This document shows positions 1-8,510 of a stretch of DNA of 37,247 bases, piece by piece. The stretch lies in the NCBI GenBank assembly GCA_964619935.1, contig CAZUGO010000033.1, forward strand, positions 1 to 37,247. The letters are read 5' to 3'. The first letter of the stretch is position 1; every line of letters starts with the position of its first letter. Below the pieces are notes generated by a model. The model was given only the letters and a program-made list of their open reading frames with translations. It was not told where the DNA came from and did no database searches. The translations under genes were made by a program, and so were the position numbers. The DNA comes from CAZUGO01 sp964619935 (GTDB lineage: Bacteria; Planctomycetota; Phycisphaerae; UBA1845; CAIVHJ01).

Positions 1-49
1 GCAAGTTATCGCAAAATCGAGCAGCTGCGTGCAAGAGGGTAGGTCGGCA

Positions 50-1411
50 CTACACACCAAAACACGGCGAAAACGGCCCTCCCGCATACCCCAGCCCCGA
101 CCGACGCCCAAAGTTTTCCGCAATCTGCGAAAGTTGGGCTAGATTCGCCGACAGATTGGTGACGTTGGCATTGCACTCTGTCTCTTCTGCAAACCACGAA
201 ACGCCAGCAGCGCTGGAGCTGTCCTGAGCGGCGGGAAAGGATCCCAGTGATTCCTGCATGACCACGCCCACAAAGAAGCTGCTGCCCGCCGGTCCGACAT
301 ACGTCGGCTCGATCACGACCTCATTGAAGATGTCGGTGTTGGCATTGGCACCCACCGCTTCGGCCCGGGTCAGCAATGTCGCGTTGCTGGGATCGCCATC
401 GTTGTCGGGATCATCGTACAACAGCACGCCGACCTGCCGGCCGTCGGCACCCAACCCGTAGACCACGCTGACCTTGTCGATCACTTCCTGCCCGGGCTGG
501 GCGGTAAACTGGTTCAGCCAGATCAAGCCGCCCTTGTCGGGATCGGATCCGATCGGGAGTTCCTGCGTGCCGTCGTCCACGCTGTAGTTGTTGCCGGCCG
601 CCGGCGCCGGCAGCAGTTGCTCCGAGAAGTCGATTGGAAAGTGATCACCGGTCCCCGGATCGGCAATGGCATAAGGGCCGCTTCCGGAGCCCGGCGGCTC
701 GGCTGACGCCACCGGCAGGCGGGCGTACTGTTCGGAGTCCGCCGTGATGGTCACGGTTACACTTTCATCGGGATCGTTGTTGGCCAGCCGGTAGACGTGT
801 TCGCGCTGATCACCGGGGTGGGCCACCTGAATCTCGGGGGTCAGCAGCTCCAGGTCCAGCCGGGGATCCGAGTTGGGGTCGGGCAGCTGGCCCGGCGCCG
901 GATCCACGACGCAAATCTCGACGTCACCGGTCCCGGTGGTGGTTGAACCGTCGGCCCACAGGGTGGTGGCCGCCCCAACCACCGTGCACATTCGGACGCC
1001 GCCCGGCGGAATGGTCATCATCAGCGTAAAGGAATAGGACCCCGCAGCCGGCGTCGCAAACACCGTCGGGCCGGCCGCCGGGTTGCCCGGCGGCGGTGGC
1101 GGCGGCATGCAGGTCAAGTTCAGGGTGACCGTGGTGGATACCGGGGTGCACGGCGGGCCGGCCGGACCCGTCGCGGCGATGCCGACCGACACCACAAACG
1201 GCACCACGATCGGGACCGCCGCCCCGGCGAGCGGGAAGACCGCCCGACTGGTCTTGCCCAACGTCGTGGTCCGCCCCCACATCGGCGGCCGGGGGGTGCC
1301 GCGGCAGGCCTGCACCTCCGGCGGCACCCACCAGGCAACGGTCGTCGCCAGCATCGTCGCCACCATCAATCCGCGGAAGACTTGGGCGGTGCTGCGTGTG
1401 TCGCTCCTCAT
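50..1411 (-). CDS. Secreted protein of unknown function
   Basis: The 453-residue product has an N-terminal signal peptide (about residues 1-35: basic start, hydrophobic stretch, then a QAC junction). The mature part is rich in Gly, Pro, Ser, Thr and Asp, with a proline run near residue 105 and repeated Asp/Asn/Gly loops, as in extracellular beta-sandwich proteins. No enzyme motif is seen. The segment around residues 180-380 resembles the 'pre-peptidase'-style beta domains of planctomycete surface proteins, but this is only an impression. The ATG at 1411 is supported by a strong GGGAGGAGG ribosome site a few bases upstream. The gene is divergent from the ECF sigma factor at 1679, with 267 bp between them. 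It lacks the dockerin-like tail found on two other secreted proteins in this window. Confidence 0.75.
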   Translation of the reverse strand: MRSDTRSTAQVFRGLMVATMLATTVAWWVPPEVQACRGTPRPPMWGRTTTLGKTSRAVFPLAGAAVPIVVPFVVSVGIAATGPAGPPCTPVSTTVTLNLTCMPPPPPPGNPAAGPTVFATPAAGSYSFTLMMTIPPGGVRMCTVVGAATTLWADGSTTTGTGDVEICVVDPAPGQLPDPNSDPRLDLELLTPEIQVAHPGDQREHVYRLANNDPDESVTVTITADSEQYARLPVASAEPPGSGSGPYAIADPGTGDHFPIDFSEQLLPAPAAGNNYSVDDGTQELPIGSDPDKGGLIWLNQFTAQPGQEVIDKVSVVYGLGADGRQVGVLLYDDPDNDGDPSNATLLTRAEAVGANANTDIFNEVVIEPTYVGPAGSSFFVGVVMQESLGSFPAAQDSSSAAGVSWFAEETECNANVTNLSANLAQLSQIAENFGRRSGLGYAGGPFSPCFGV

Positions 1412-1678
1412 CGTTGAACCTCCTCCCGGAAAGCGGGTTTTGACGTGAACACTTGAGATGCCAATGGACCTGTCCCCGGCCGCGGCCAGATCGGCCGGCT
1501 ATTAACCGGGCGGCAGGCCCGTGGTTGCGGTCACGCCGTTTCTCTAATCTTCTGCGGCGGCGGCTTCAGAAGACCACCACAGGTGCTTCTGAGGGCGGTT
1601 CTCCCTTCCCCCCGGCGGAATGAAGCGGTAAGCTGATTGAAGCGTAGATGAACACGTCGGTTCCCTCGAGCCACACTC

Positions 1679-2302
1679 ATGACACCCAGCACCGCCGAGT
1701 TGATCCAGTGCGCCGTCGCCGGCGATACCGGGGCCCTGTCCACGCTTCTGGAGCGCCATGGTCCGGTGGTTCGGCGGCGGTTGGTCAGCGCCATTCCGCG
1801 GCGCTGGCGCTCGGTCATCGGCGAAGACGACGTGTTGCAACAGACCTACGTCGATGCCCTGCGCGACATCGGTGGCTTTCAAGGCCGCAATGAGCAGTCT
1901 TTCGAGTGCTGGCTGGAGACCCTGTCGCGGCGGAACCTGCTCGATGCCCTGCGCATGCTCGAGGCCGACAAGCGGGGTGGCAACCACCGTCGGTTGGACC
2001 TGCGGACCCCCGATGAGTCCTACGTCAACCTGTTCGAAGTCCTGGCGGGCGGAGTCACCACCCCCAGCCGGCGGGCGACGCGCAACGAAGCCCACGATAC
2101 CCTCAAGCAGGCCCTGAGCCGCCTGCCTGCCGCCTACCGACAGGTTGTGGAAATGTATGATATCCAGGGCAAGCCAGTGGATGAGGTGGCCGAGGCCCTG
2201 GACCGCAGCAGCGGGGCGACCTACATGTTGCGGGCGCGGGCCCACCGCATGCTCTGCGACATCATGGGTACGGCCTCCGATTATTTGACCGATTCCAGGT
2301 GA
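1679..2302 (+). CDS. ECF-type RNA polymerase sigma factor (planctomycete group)
   Basis: This 207-residue protein has the size and layout of an extracytoplasmic-function sigma factor. Residues about 10-95 form region 2, with the DDVLQQTYVDAL segment that binds core polymerase and the -10 element. Residues about 140-195 form region 4, with a helix-turn-helix around LPAAYRQVVEMYDIQGKPVDEVAEAL that reads the -35 element. No anti-sigma factor is adjacent. The next gene, 71 bp downstream on the same strand, is a membrane-anchored Ser/Thr kinase with TPRs. ECF factors of the planctomycete-specific groups are often encoded next to such kinases, so regulation by phosphorylation is a reasonable inference, not something seen in the sequence. 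No strong ribosome site precedes the ATG at 1679. Confidence 0.9.
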   Translation: MTPSTAELIQCAVAGDTGALSTLLERHGPVVRRRLVSAIPRRWRSVIGEDDVLQQTYVDALRDIGGFQGRNEQSFECWLETLSRRNLLDALRMLEADKRGGNHRRLDLRTPDESYVNLFEVLAGGVTTPSRRATRNEAHDTLKQALSRLPAAYRQVVEMYDIQGKPVDEVAEALDRSSGATYMLRARAHRMLCDIMGTASDYLTDSR

Positions 2303-2373
2303 TTGCGGCCTGGTTCTGCCGCCCCAAATGGAGTCGCTGGCCTGAACGTGCGTCCAGGGAGGACGAGATTGCC

Positions 2374-4473
2374 ATGACCAGACCGTCCCGAGAACCCGAT
2401 CTGCTGCAGCGCGAGCGGTTGCTCATCGAAAGCGCCCTGCGCGAGGTGGCCGAGTTTCAGCAGCCGCGGGCCCAGCGGCTGCCTCCGGACGACTCCTTCA
2501 GCGGCTACTCCATCACCCGCGAGATTCGGCGCGGAGCCCAGGGCGTGGTCTACCAGGCCGTCCAGCAGTCCACCCGGCGCCGGGTGGCCATCAAGGTCAT
2601 GCACGAAGGCCCGTTCGCCGGCGCCCGCGACAAGGCCCGCTTCGAGCGCGAAATCCACATCCTCGGCCAACTGAGCCATCCAAACATCGTCACCATCCAT
2701 GACAGCGGCGAGTCCGCCGGACAGTTCTTTTACGTCATGGACTACATCCCGGGACCGACGCTGGACATCTGGGCGACGAGCCAGGGACGTTCCGTCCCCG
2801 AAACGCTGACCATGCTGGCCAAGATCTGCGATGCGGTCAGCGCCGCCCACCTGCGCGGCATCATCCATCGGGACCTCAAGCCGGGCAACGTCCGCATCGA
2901 TGCCAGCGGCGAACCCCACGTTCTGGATTTCGGGCTGGCCAAGCTGACCCCCGCGGCCGCCAGCCAGCAATCGGCGACCGAGATCATGACCCTCGAGGGC
3001 CAGTTCCTGGGCTCGCTGCCGTGGGCCAGCCCCGAACAGGCGTCCGGAAATCCCGACGAGATCGACATTCGCAGCGATGTCTATTCGCTGGGCGTCATGC
3101 TCTACCACATGCTCACCGGGCGGTTCCCGTACGCCGTCGTCGGCAGTATGCGCGACGTGCTCGACAACATCATGAATGCGGCACCGATCCGGCCCAGCAA
3201 GCTCCGCAGGCACATTGACGGCGAACTGGAAACCATCGTGCTCAAGGCCCTGTGCAAGCAACCCGAACGGCGCTACCAAAGTGCCGCCGGCCTGGCCCGC
3301 GACCTGCGGCACTACCTCGCCGGCGAACCCATCGAGGCCAAGCGGGACAGCACCTGGTACGTGCTGCGCAAGACCGTCGGACGACATCGCCTGCGACTCG
3401 CCGCGGTCGCCACCATCGTGGTGCTGTGTGCCGGATTCGGCGCGCTCAACTGGCAGCAGCGCATCCGCGCGGAAGCCGACGCACTGGTGAACCAGGGACT
3501 GGCTCTGGAACAACTGGGCCGGCTGAATGCCGCAAGGGACAAGTTCCGTGACGCCCTGGTCGCCGACCCCGCAAGCCATCGAGCGTTGTTCTACAACGCC
3601 CGTTGGCTGAAGGTCGACTACTTCAACCAGGGCTACTCCCATCGGCAGCACGACGACCTCGAGGAGGCCGCCCGACTGTGCGACGAGGCTCTGGCCATCG
3701 AACCCAACGCCCACCAGACTTGGAATCTCCAAGGCGTCATCCTGATGGCACTTGGCGATCTTGCAGGAGCCGAGCAGGCCTGCCGGCGGTCGCTGGAACT
3801 GCAACCCGATTACTTCTATGCCGCCTCCAACCTGGCGAAAGTGCTGGCCTTGCAGCGACGCTTCCACGAAGCGCTGCGGACTGCAACCGCGGCGGTGGGC
3901 GCGGCCAGCCAGCGCGATGACAGTAAGTATAACGACGGCTTCTGGCGAACGCTGGGCATGTTGCAGTGGTCCACCGGCGATCCAGCGGCCTTGGATTCGT
4001 TCGGCGCCGCCCGCAACAAGGACAATGACGACTATCGCAACGACCTGCTGCTGGCCCGGCTATACTTGACCCTGCCGGAGCACCGTGATCCGCGGGAGGC
4101 ATTGCGCCTGGCCGAACGGGCCTTCAGCTCAACGGACCTGGACGATCCACGATTCAACCGCATCCTGGCCCAGGCCCGGCTCGCCAACGGCCGTCCGGCC
4201 GAGGTCGTGGTCCTGGCCGAGGGCGCCCTGGAGAAGGGTGACCTGCCGGCAATGTGCCATCTGATCCTGGCGGTGGCCCTGGCGGAACTGCATCTCCGAC
4301 CCGTAGCACAACGCCATCTCGACGAAGCCGAAAGGCAATGGCCCCAGGCCTTCGCCGAGCACTCGGAAATCGTCGACGCCGAAAAAGGACTGCTGTGGAT
4401 TGACCGCCGTGATGAGTTTGAGAACCTGCGGGACCACGCCCGGCAATTGATCGCGCTCGGCTCCGGCCGTTGA
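2374..4473 (+). CDS. Membrane-anchored Ser/Thr protein kinase with C-terminal TPRs
   Basis: The 699-residue protein carries a complete Hanks-type kinase domain at about residues 44-315. The glycine-rich loop is IRRGAQGVVY, the ATP-binding Lys is in VAIK (Lys74), the catalytic loop is HRDLKPGN (165-172) and the metal-binding site is DFG (185-187). A single membrane segment (about 341-358) follows. The rest, about 365-699, contains TPR-like helical pairs and should lie outside the membrane. The reading frame runs upstream to 2299, but ATG 2374 is preferred: it follows a GGGAGGACGAG ribosome site and does not overlap the sigma factor gene. The kinase probably phosphorylates or is co-regulated with the ECF factor encoded just upstream. 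The TPR part may sense or bind a partner protein. Confidence 0.92.
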   Translation: MTRPSREPDLLQRERLLIESALREVAEFQQPRAQRLPPDDSFSGYSITREIRRGAQGVVYQAVQQSTRRRVAIKVMHEGPFAGARDKARFEREIHILGQLSHPNIVTIHDSGESAGQFFYVMDYIPGPTLDIWATSQGRSVPETLTMLAKICDAVSAAHLRGIIHRDLKPGNVRIDASGEPHVLDFGLAKLTPAAASQQSATEIMTLEGQFLGSLPWASPEQASGNPDEIDIRSDVYSLGVMLYHMLTGRFPYAVVGSMRDVLDNIMNAAPIRPSKLRRHIDGELETIVLKALCKQPERRYQSAAGLARDLRHYLAGEPIEAKRDSTWYVLRKTVGRHRLRLAAVATIVVLCAGFGALNWQQRIRAEADALVNQGLALEQLGRLNAARDKFRDALVADPASHRALFYNARWLKVDYFNQGYSHRQHDDLEEAARLCDEALAIEPNAHQTWNLQGVILMALGDLAGAEQACRRSLELQPDYFYAASNLAKVLALQRRFHEALRTATAAVGAASQRDDSKYNDGFWRTLGMLQWSTGDPAALDSFGAARNKDNDDYRNDLLLARLYLTLPEHRDPREALRLAERAFSSTDLDDPRFNRILAQARLANGRPAEVVVLAEGALEKGDLPAMCHLILAVALAELHLRPVAQRHLDEAERQWPQAFAEHSEIVDAEKGLLWIDRRDEFENLRDHARQLIALGSGR

Positions 4474-4519
4474 GTGCGGCTGGACCGGTCGAGCGCCCCG
4501 GGTCGGAGGAGTACCGTCC

Positions 4520-6421
4520 ATGCGCTGGATCATTATATTGTGCAGCACGCTGGTGTTGGCGACCGCTGAACAGCGAACCGTCGAGCCCGGCCCGGCAGCG
4601 GGGAGACGACACGCGCCGATCAAGGTGCCGATGGGCACGGCGGCAGGCCTCATTCCGCCGTGCGGACAGCCCGGCCTGCAACCCTGTTGCACGCCCCATC
4701 CCACGGCCGGCTGCCAGGACCCGATCTGCTGCCAGGCGGTGTGCACGTTCGACAAATTCTGCTGTCAGGGCGAGTGGGACACTTTCTGCGCCCAGAACGC
4801 CCAGGTGCTGTGCGCCGGCCTGTGCTGCTCCAGTGACCCGGAGTGCCGGAATCCCGATCCCTGCGTGGTGGGATTTTGCGAGCCGCTGCTGCAAGAGTGC
4901 GTGTACAAGCCACTGCCGCCGGACGCGATCTGCGAAACCGACGGCGATCTATGCACCCAGGAAGCCTGCAACAACGCCGGGACCTGCGTGCTGATCAACG
5001 ACATCAACGATTCCTGCCTGCGGCCGGTGTCGCCCTGCGCGGGCGGTGAGTTCTGCGATCCGGCGCTGGGGGTGTGCGTGCCGCTGCCCCCTGCCCCTCC
5101 CGGAACCGCTTGCGACCTGGACGGTCTGCCGTGCACGCTCGAGGAGTGCGACGGGCTGGGCGATTGCCTGCCCATCGGATCCACCGATCATTGTGAATCG
5201 GCGTGCCCGTTCTGCAATGGACCGTGCGATCCCAAGACCGGATTGTGCCCTTGTGCGGAGGCCCGCCAGGACGGGCTCTGGAGCCAGGACATTTGGAACC
5301 TGCCGGGCCCGAATCCATATCCCGACAACAACGGCGGCATTCCGAATCTCGGTGCGGTGGTCGCCGGTGTCGGGGTGCTCCTGGATCTGAGCGTGGAGAT
5401 TGTCTCGCTGTGCGTGCTCGACTTGGGCACCCTGCGGCCGCTCCAGGAGTTGGGCCCCGGCGGTCGGCACGTGACGGTCATTGGACCCGAGGGCATCCTG
5501 ATCGCCAACGGCGGATCGCTGCTGGTGTCCGGCGCGCAAATCATCGACGCCACCGCCGGCGCCGTCACCGTCGGCGGTGCCGGCACCTACAGCGCAGATC
5601 CGGATGCGGGAGGCCCGGTGTCCGCCCTGCTGACCGCCGGAACCCTCGAGATCATCGAGGGCGATCCCGGCGGCCTGATGAACTTGAGCGGCCAGATGGA
5701 TGCCGAATCTCTGGGCAACTTCATCATGGACGGAGCCACCTATGACGACAAGGGCGATTGCACGCCGCCGGACCTGATCTTGTCCGATGCCGCCGCCGTG
5801 GCGGTGGCCGGCGACTTCATCATGCAGAACGCCGCCTCGGTGACGCATACCTCGTCAGCAGCGATGACCCTGGTCGGCAGCTTCGTGAACCAGGGCGTGT
5901 TCCCGCAGTTCTTCGATTTTGCGGGCCGACTGCTGATGTCCCGGACGGGCAGCCAGAATTTCGAGAATGGGGGCGAGGATCGCGGCCGGTGCGCCACCGG
6001 GTTTGTGGATAACTTCGCCATCGGCACGCTGGAGCTGATCGCGGGAACCCATGTCAACATCGTGGACGTGTTCGACAACCAGCAGGACGGCGAAACCACC
6101 TGCGACGAAGCTTTGTACGTCGACCAACTCATCGTCGGCAGCGGCGCCACGCTCAGCACCTTGGGCTGCCCGGTGTACTATCGCGCGCTCACCAACGGCG
6201 GATCGATTCCGGGATTGGGCACCGACGTGCGCGAAATCGTCAAGGCTGACCTCAACGGGGACTGCGTGGTCAACGCCGCCGACCTGGCCCAGCTGCTGGG
6301 GGCCTGGGGACCGTGCGACCCGCCCTGTCCGCCGACTTGTCCTGAAGATCTGAATGGTGATTGCACCGTCAACGCCACCGATCTGGCCCAACTGCTGGGT
6401 GCCTGGGGGTCCACTGATTGA
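4520..6421 (+). CDS. Secreted Cys-rich protein with two dockerin-like repeats
   Basis: The 633-residue product starts with a short hydrophobic leader (about 1-17). Residues 56-98 hold a ten-cysteine module (CC-x7-C-x4-CC-x3-C-x5-CC-x7-C-x7-C) that recurs at the C-terminus of the protein at 15386-16852. More Cys-rich EGF-like or metallothionein-like stretches run to about residue 245. A Gly-rich region with beta-helix-like periodicity (about 250-560) follows. The tail (about 575-633) has two dockerin-like calcium-binding repeats, DLNGDCVVNAADLAQLLGAWG and a close copy. This points to an extracellular or surface protein. A GGAGGAG ribosome site precedes the ATG, 46 bp after the kinase gene, so it is probably the last gene of the sigma factor-kinase operon. 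No enzyme activity can be assigned. Confidence 0.85.
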   Translation: MRWIIILCSTLVLATAEQRTVEPGPAAGRRHAPIKVPMGTAAGLIPPCGQPGLQPCCTPHPTAGCQDPICCQAVCTFDKFCCQGEWDTFCAQNAQVLCAGLCCSSDPECRNPDPCVVGFCEPLLQECVYKPLPPDAICETDGDLCTQEACNNAGTCVLINDINDSCLRPVSPCAGGEFCDPALGVCVPLPPAPPGTACDLDGLPCTLEECDGLGDCLPIGSTDHCESACPFCNGPCDPKTGLCPCAEARQDGLWSQDIWNLPGPNPYPDNNGGIPNLGAVVAGVGVLLDLSVEIVSLCVLDLGTLRPLQELGPGGRHVTVIGPEGILIANGGSLLVSGAQIIDATAGAVTVGGAGTYSADPDAGGPVSALLTAGTLEIIEGDPGGLMNLSGQMDAESLGNFIMDGATYDDKGDCTPPDLILSDAAAVAVAGDFIMQNAASVTHTSSAAMTLVGSFVNQGVFPQFFDFAGRLLMSRTGSQNFENGGEDRGRCATGFVDNFAIGTLELIAGTHVNIVDVFDNQQDGETTCDEALYVDQLIVGSGATLSTLGCPVYYRALTNGGSIPGLGTDVREIVKADLNGDCVVNAADLAQLLGAWGPCDPPCPPTCPEDLNGDCTVNATDLAQLLGAWGSTD

Positions 6422-6447
6422 CGGATTCGTGCCGGCGTCTGTCGGGA

Positions 6448-6476
6448 TGCCGGGCCTGGGCGGCCCCACCCCGGCA
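6448..6476. terminator. Inverted repeat between convergent genes, possible bidirectional terminator
   Basis: TGCCGGG (6448-6454) pairs with CCCGGCA (6470-6476), and an inner GGG/CCC can extend the stem. It lies in the 67-bp gap between the converging genes ending at 6421 (+) and 6489 (-). There is no T-run on either strand, so its role as a terminator rests on position and GC-rich stem only. Confidence 0.4.
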
Positions 6477-6488
6477 GCGCCCCCCGGG

Positions 6489-7622
6489 TCAGCCCAGGCC
6501 ATCCTCAAACCAGCCGCCGTTGGGTGGCAACGCGGACCTGGAAATCGATGGCATGGCTGCCGTGGCCTGCACATCGGCCAGGGCTTCACGGCGGTGGGCC
6601 ACCGCTTCGCGGAGTTGTTCGAGCAGTTCGGCGTGCATGGAGCCGACCCCCGACTGACCGTGGTTGCGAATCAGCAAGCGGTCGAGCGCCGCGGCGTCGG
6701 CGGTCTGCACCGCGGCGATGTCATCACACAGCGCGGCAATCTGCTGCAACGTGCCGGGCGAACCCTCCTGATCCAACTGTGCGGCCAGCTCGGCGACCTC
6801 ACGACCTCGGCGGGCCTGCAGCGCCCGTCGGACGAAGGCCAGCCACGCGTCGAACGGCCCGTGCAGCGCGCCGGGCCGTTCGGCCCAGGGCCAGACTTCG
6901 AACCGGCCCTCCGGAATGCGCAATGCCTCACCGGGCGGCAGCGGCGGCAAGACGGTCAGCTCGCAGGCCCGCGCTGCGGAGAATTTGAGGTTGCAGGACA
7001 CGGTCCGCAAGCGGCGCAGACCCACTGGCAACAAGCGATAGACTTCCCGGAGGGCGGCGTGCGGATCGGGACAACCGTGCACCACCGTGGGGCCGCCCTG
7101 CAGTGCCGCGGCCAGCAAAGCCAGCAACCCGTCGAGGTCCTGGGTGGCCGGCGACCCCGGCGCTTCGGCCGTCGGGCGGCACACCAATGCCAGGCGCTCC
7201 AGATGCGGCGGCGGCTTCAACTCGGGCGGGCCCACCGCTTGAATGACGGCATCGACCACGCGGCTTGGATCGCACCCGCAGTGCCGGTAGTCTGCCTCGG
7301 TCAACACCACCAACCGGGTATACACGCGCAGGCCGCCGCGCCCGGTGTGTTCCCGGCCGGCATGTTGCGACACGGCAACGCACCAGCGCTTGTGGGCCAG
7401 CGGATAACTGGACCATCCAACCGCCGCCGCCTGCGACGCCCACAGGCCGCCATGCGAGGGTGAGCGGCGGGTCAGCTCGCGCTTGTCCGCGGCATCCAGA
7501 CCCCGCGAGCACGCCACCACGCGGTAGCCTTCGCCCATCGGCGATCGAATGGAGGTGAAGATGGCCTGCTCGGCCGACAGCGTGCGTTCGGCGGCCCGAT
7601 CTACAACTGCTCGGAAATCCAT
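6489..7622 (-). CDS. GTPase-associated protein, GAP1-N2-like
   Basis: The 377-residue protein is the last gene of the five-gene operon 11154-6489. Its start, ATG 7622, overlaps the end of the GTPase gene by 22 bp in another frame, a sign of translational coupling, and a GGAG lies about nine bases upstream. The open frame continues to 8144, but that part is only the shadow of the GTPase gene. The N-terminal 120 residues (AEQAIFTSIRSPMGEGY, SPSHGGL at 54-60, the GREHTGRGG turn followed by a hydrophobic strand near 90-107) resemble the GTPase-associated protein 1 N-terminal domain type 2, a family found beside TRAFAC-like GTPases in predicted prokaryotic conflict systems. The remainder is alpha/beta then helical (about 290-350). 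The family call is from memory of its conserved features. No catalytic motif is seen. Confidence 0.65.
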   Translation of the reverse strand: MDFRAVVDRAAERTLSAEQAIFTSIRSPMGEGYRVVACSRGLDAADKRELTRRSPSHGGLWASQAAAVGWSSYPLAHKRWCVAVSQHAGREHTGRGGLRVYTRLVVLTEADYRHCGCDPSRVVDAVIQAVGPPELKPPPHLERLALVCRPTAEAPGSPATQDLDGLLALLAAALQGGPTVVHGCPDPHAALREVYRLLPVGLRRLRTVSCNLKFSAARACELTVLPPLPPGEALRIPEGRFEVWPWAERPGALHGPFDAWLAFVRRALQARRGREVAELAAQLDQEGSPGTLQQIAALCDDIAAVQTADAAALDRLLIRNHGQSGVGSMHAELLEQLREAVAHRREALADVQATAAMPSISRSALPPNGGWFEDGLG

Positions 7623-8485
7623 TCGAACGGCTCCAACACGCCGCGCAGCGCCGTGTGCAGCGGCACGGGCACGGCATAGTCTTCGCGCTCGCACACCGCA
7701 TACCCCAGCGACCCGACGACGCTGGACGCGAAGAAGCCCACATTCTTGAAGCGGTTGTTGCACATGTTCCAGAAGCGGTTGAGATTGGCCTGCACGAACT
7801 GCCGCGTGTCGATGAAGCACTCCGGGCAGTGGTCGGCCTTGGACAGCACCACCGCGATGGGTAGGGTCACCAACTGGTTCTTCTTGCGGACCGCCAGGCT
7901 GTCGATGTAGCTCAACATCTTCAGGGCGAAGAAATCGGGCTTGGTCGAGCCGTTGGCGGCCAGGGCGGCATCCACCAGCAGGATGCACCCCGCGGACATC
8001 GACAGCAAGTTGTTGATCACCTGGAACGTGGACGGCGAGGTGACCTCCGCGACGATGGCCTCGCCGGCCATGTCGGGCATCACCAGGTCGAGGGCCGGCC
8101 CGCTGCCGGCGTTGCGACGAACCTGGTAGTAGGCCCACGACCACTCATTCGATTCCATGGGGGTCTTGGGCGGAAAGAGGCGCTGGGCCATGTGGCTGAT
8201 GACCCGCTGCTGCAGTTCCACGGAATAGGCGCCCTTGGGAACCGCCTCGAAGTCCCGGGCCCGCTGGGTGAGCATGTCCAGCAGAAAGCCCAGATAGACG
8301 GTCTTGCCGGCGTTGCTGTCACCCAGGATGCTGATGATTCGCGGGTCCCGTTTCTGGGCCAGCGCCTCGTGCACCAGGGCCATGGGTGCATTACAGTTGC
8401 TGCATTGATGGGCGCCGCACGGATTGCGGGTCTCACACATCACACAGGCAGCCGTGTCCACGCTCTTTGCATATGATGTCGCCAC
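7601..8485 (-). CDS. P-loop GTPase with N-terminal zinc ribbon, DO-GTPase2-like
   Basis: The 294-residue protein begins with a probable zinc ribbon (Cys14, Cys17, Cys28, Cys31). The GTPase core follows: P-loop GDSNAGKT (55-62), a G3-like DMAG (138-141, preceded by hydrophobic residues) and G4 SKAD (215-218), which gives guanine specificity. It is a single GTPase domain and belongs with the TRAFAC-like GTPases linked to GAP1 proteins (compare Pfam DO-GTPase2). The start is GTG 8485, with a GGAAGGG ribosome site about eight bases upstream. It lies 25 bp behind the FGE-like gene and overlaps the GAP1-like gene by 22 bp. By inference it is the nucleotide-driven switch of the operon. The G3 reading DMAG in place of DTAG/DxPG is typical of the divergent members. 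Confidence 0.8.
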   Translation of the reverse strand: MATSYAKSVDTAACVMCETRNPCGAHQCSNCNAPMALVHEALAQKRDPRIISILGDSNAGKTVYLGFLLDMLTQRARDFEAVPKGAYSVELQQRVISHMAQRLFPPKTPMESNEWSWAYYQVRRNAGSGPALDLVMPDMAGEAIVAEVTSPSTFQVINNLLSMSAGCILLVDAALAANGSTKPDFFALKMLSYIDSLAVRKKNQLVTLPIAVVLSKADHCPECFIDTRQFVQANLNRFWNMCNNRFKNVGFFASSVVGSLGYAVCEREDYAVPVPLHTALRGVLEPFEWISEQL

Positions 8486-8510
8486 GGTTGTCCCTTCCTG
8501 TCGCGCGCGT

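Noticed and set aside
2281..3867. 528-residue open frame on the - strand
   Set aside because: Antisense to the TPR kinase; no ribosome site and Gln/Gly/Val-biased composition typical of a GC-rich shadow.
7623..8144. N-terminal extension of the GAP1-like frame
   Set aside because: Lies over the GTPase gene in another frame and is Arg/Pro/Gly-biased; the family start fits ATG 7622.
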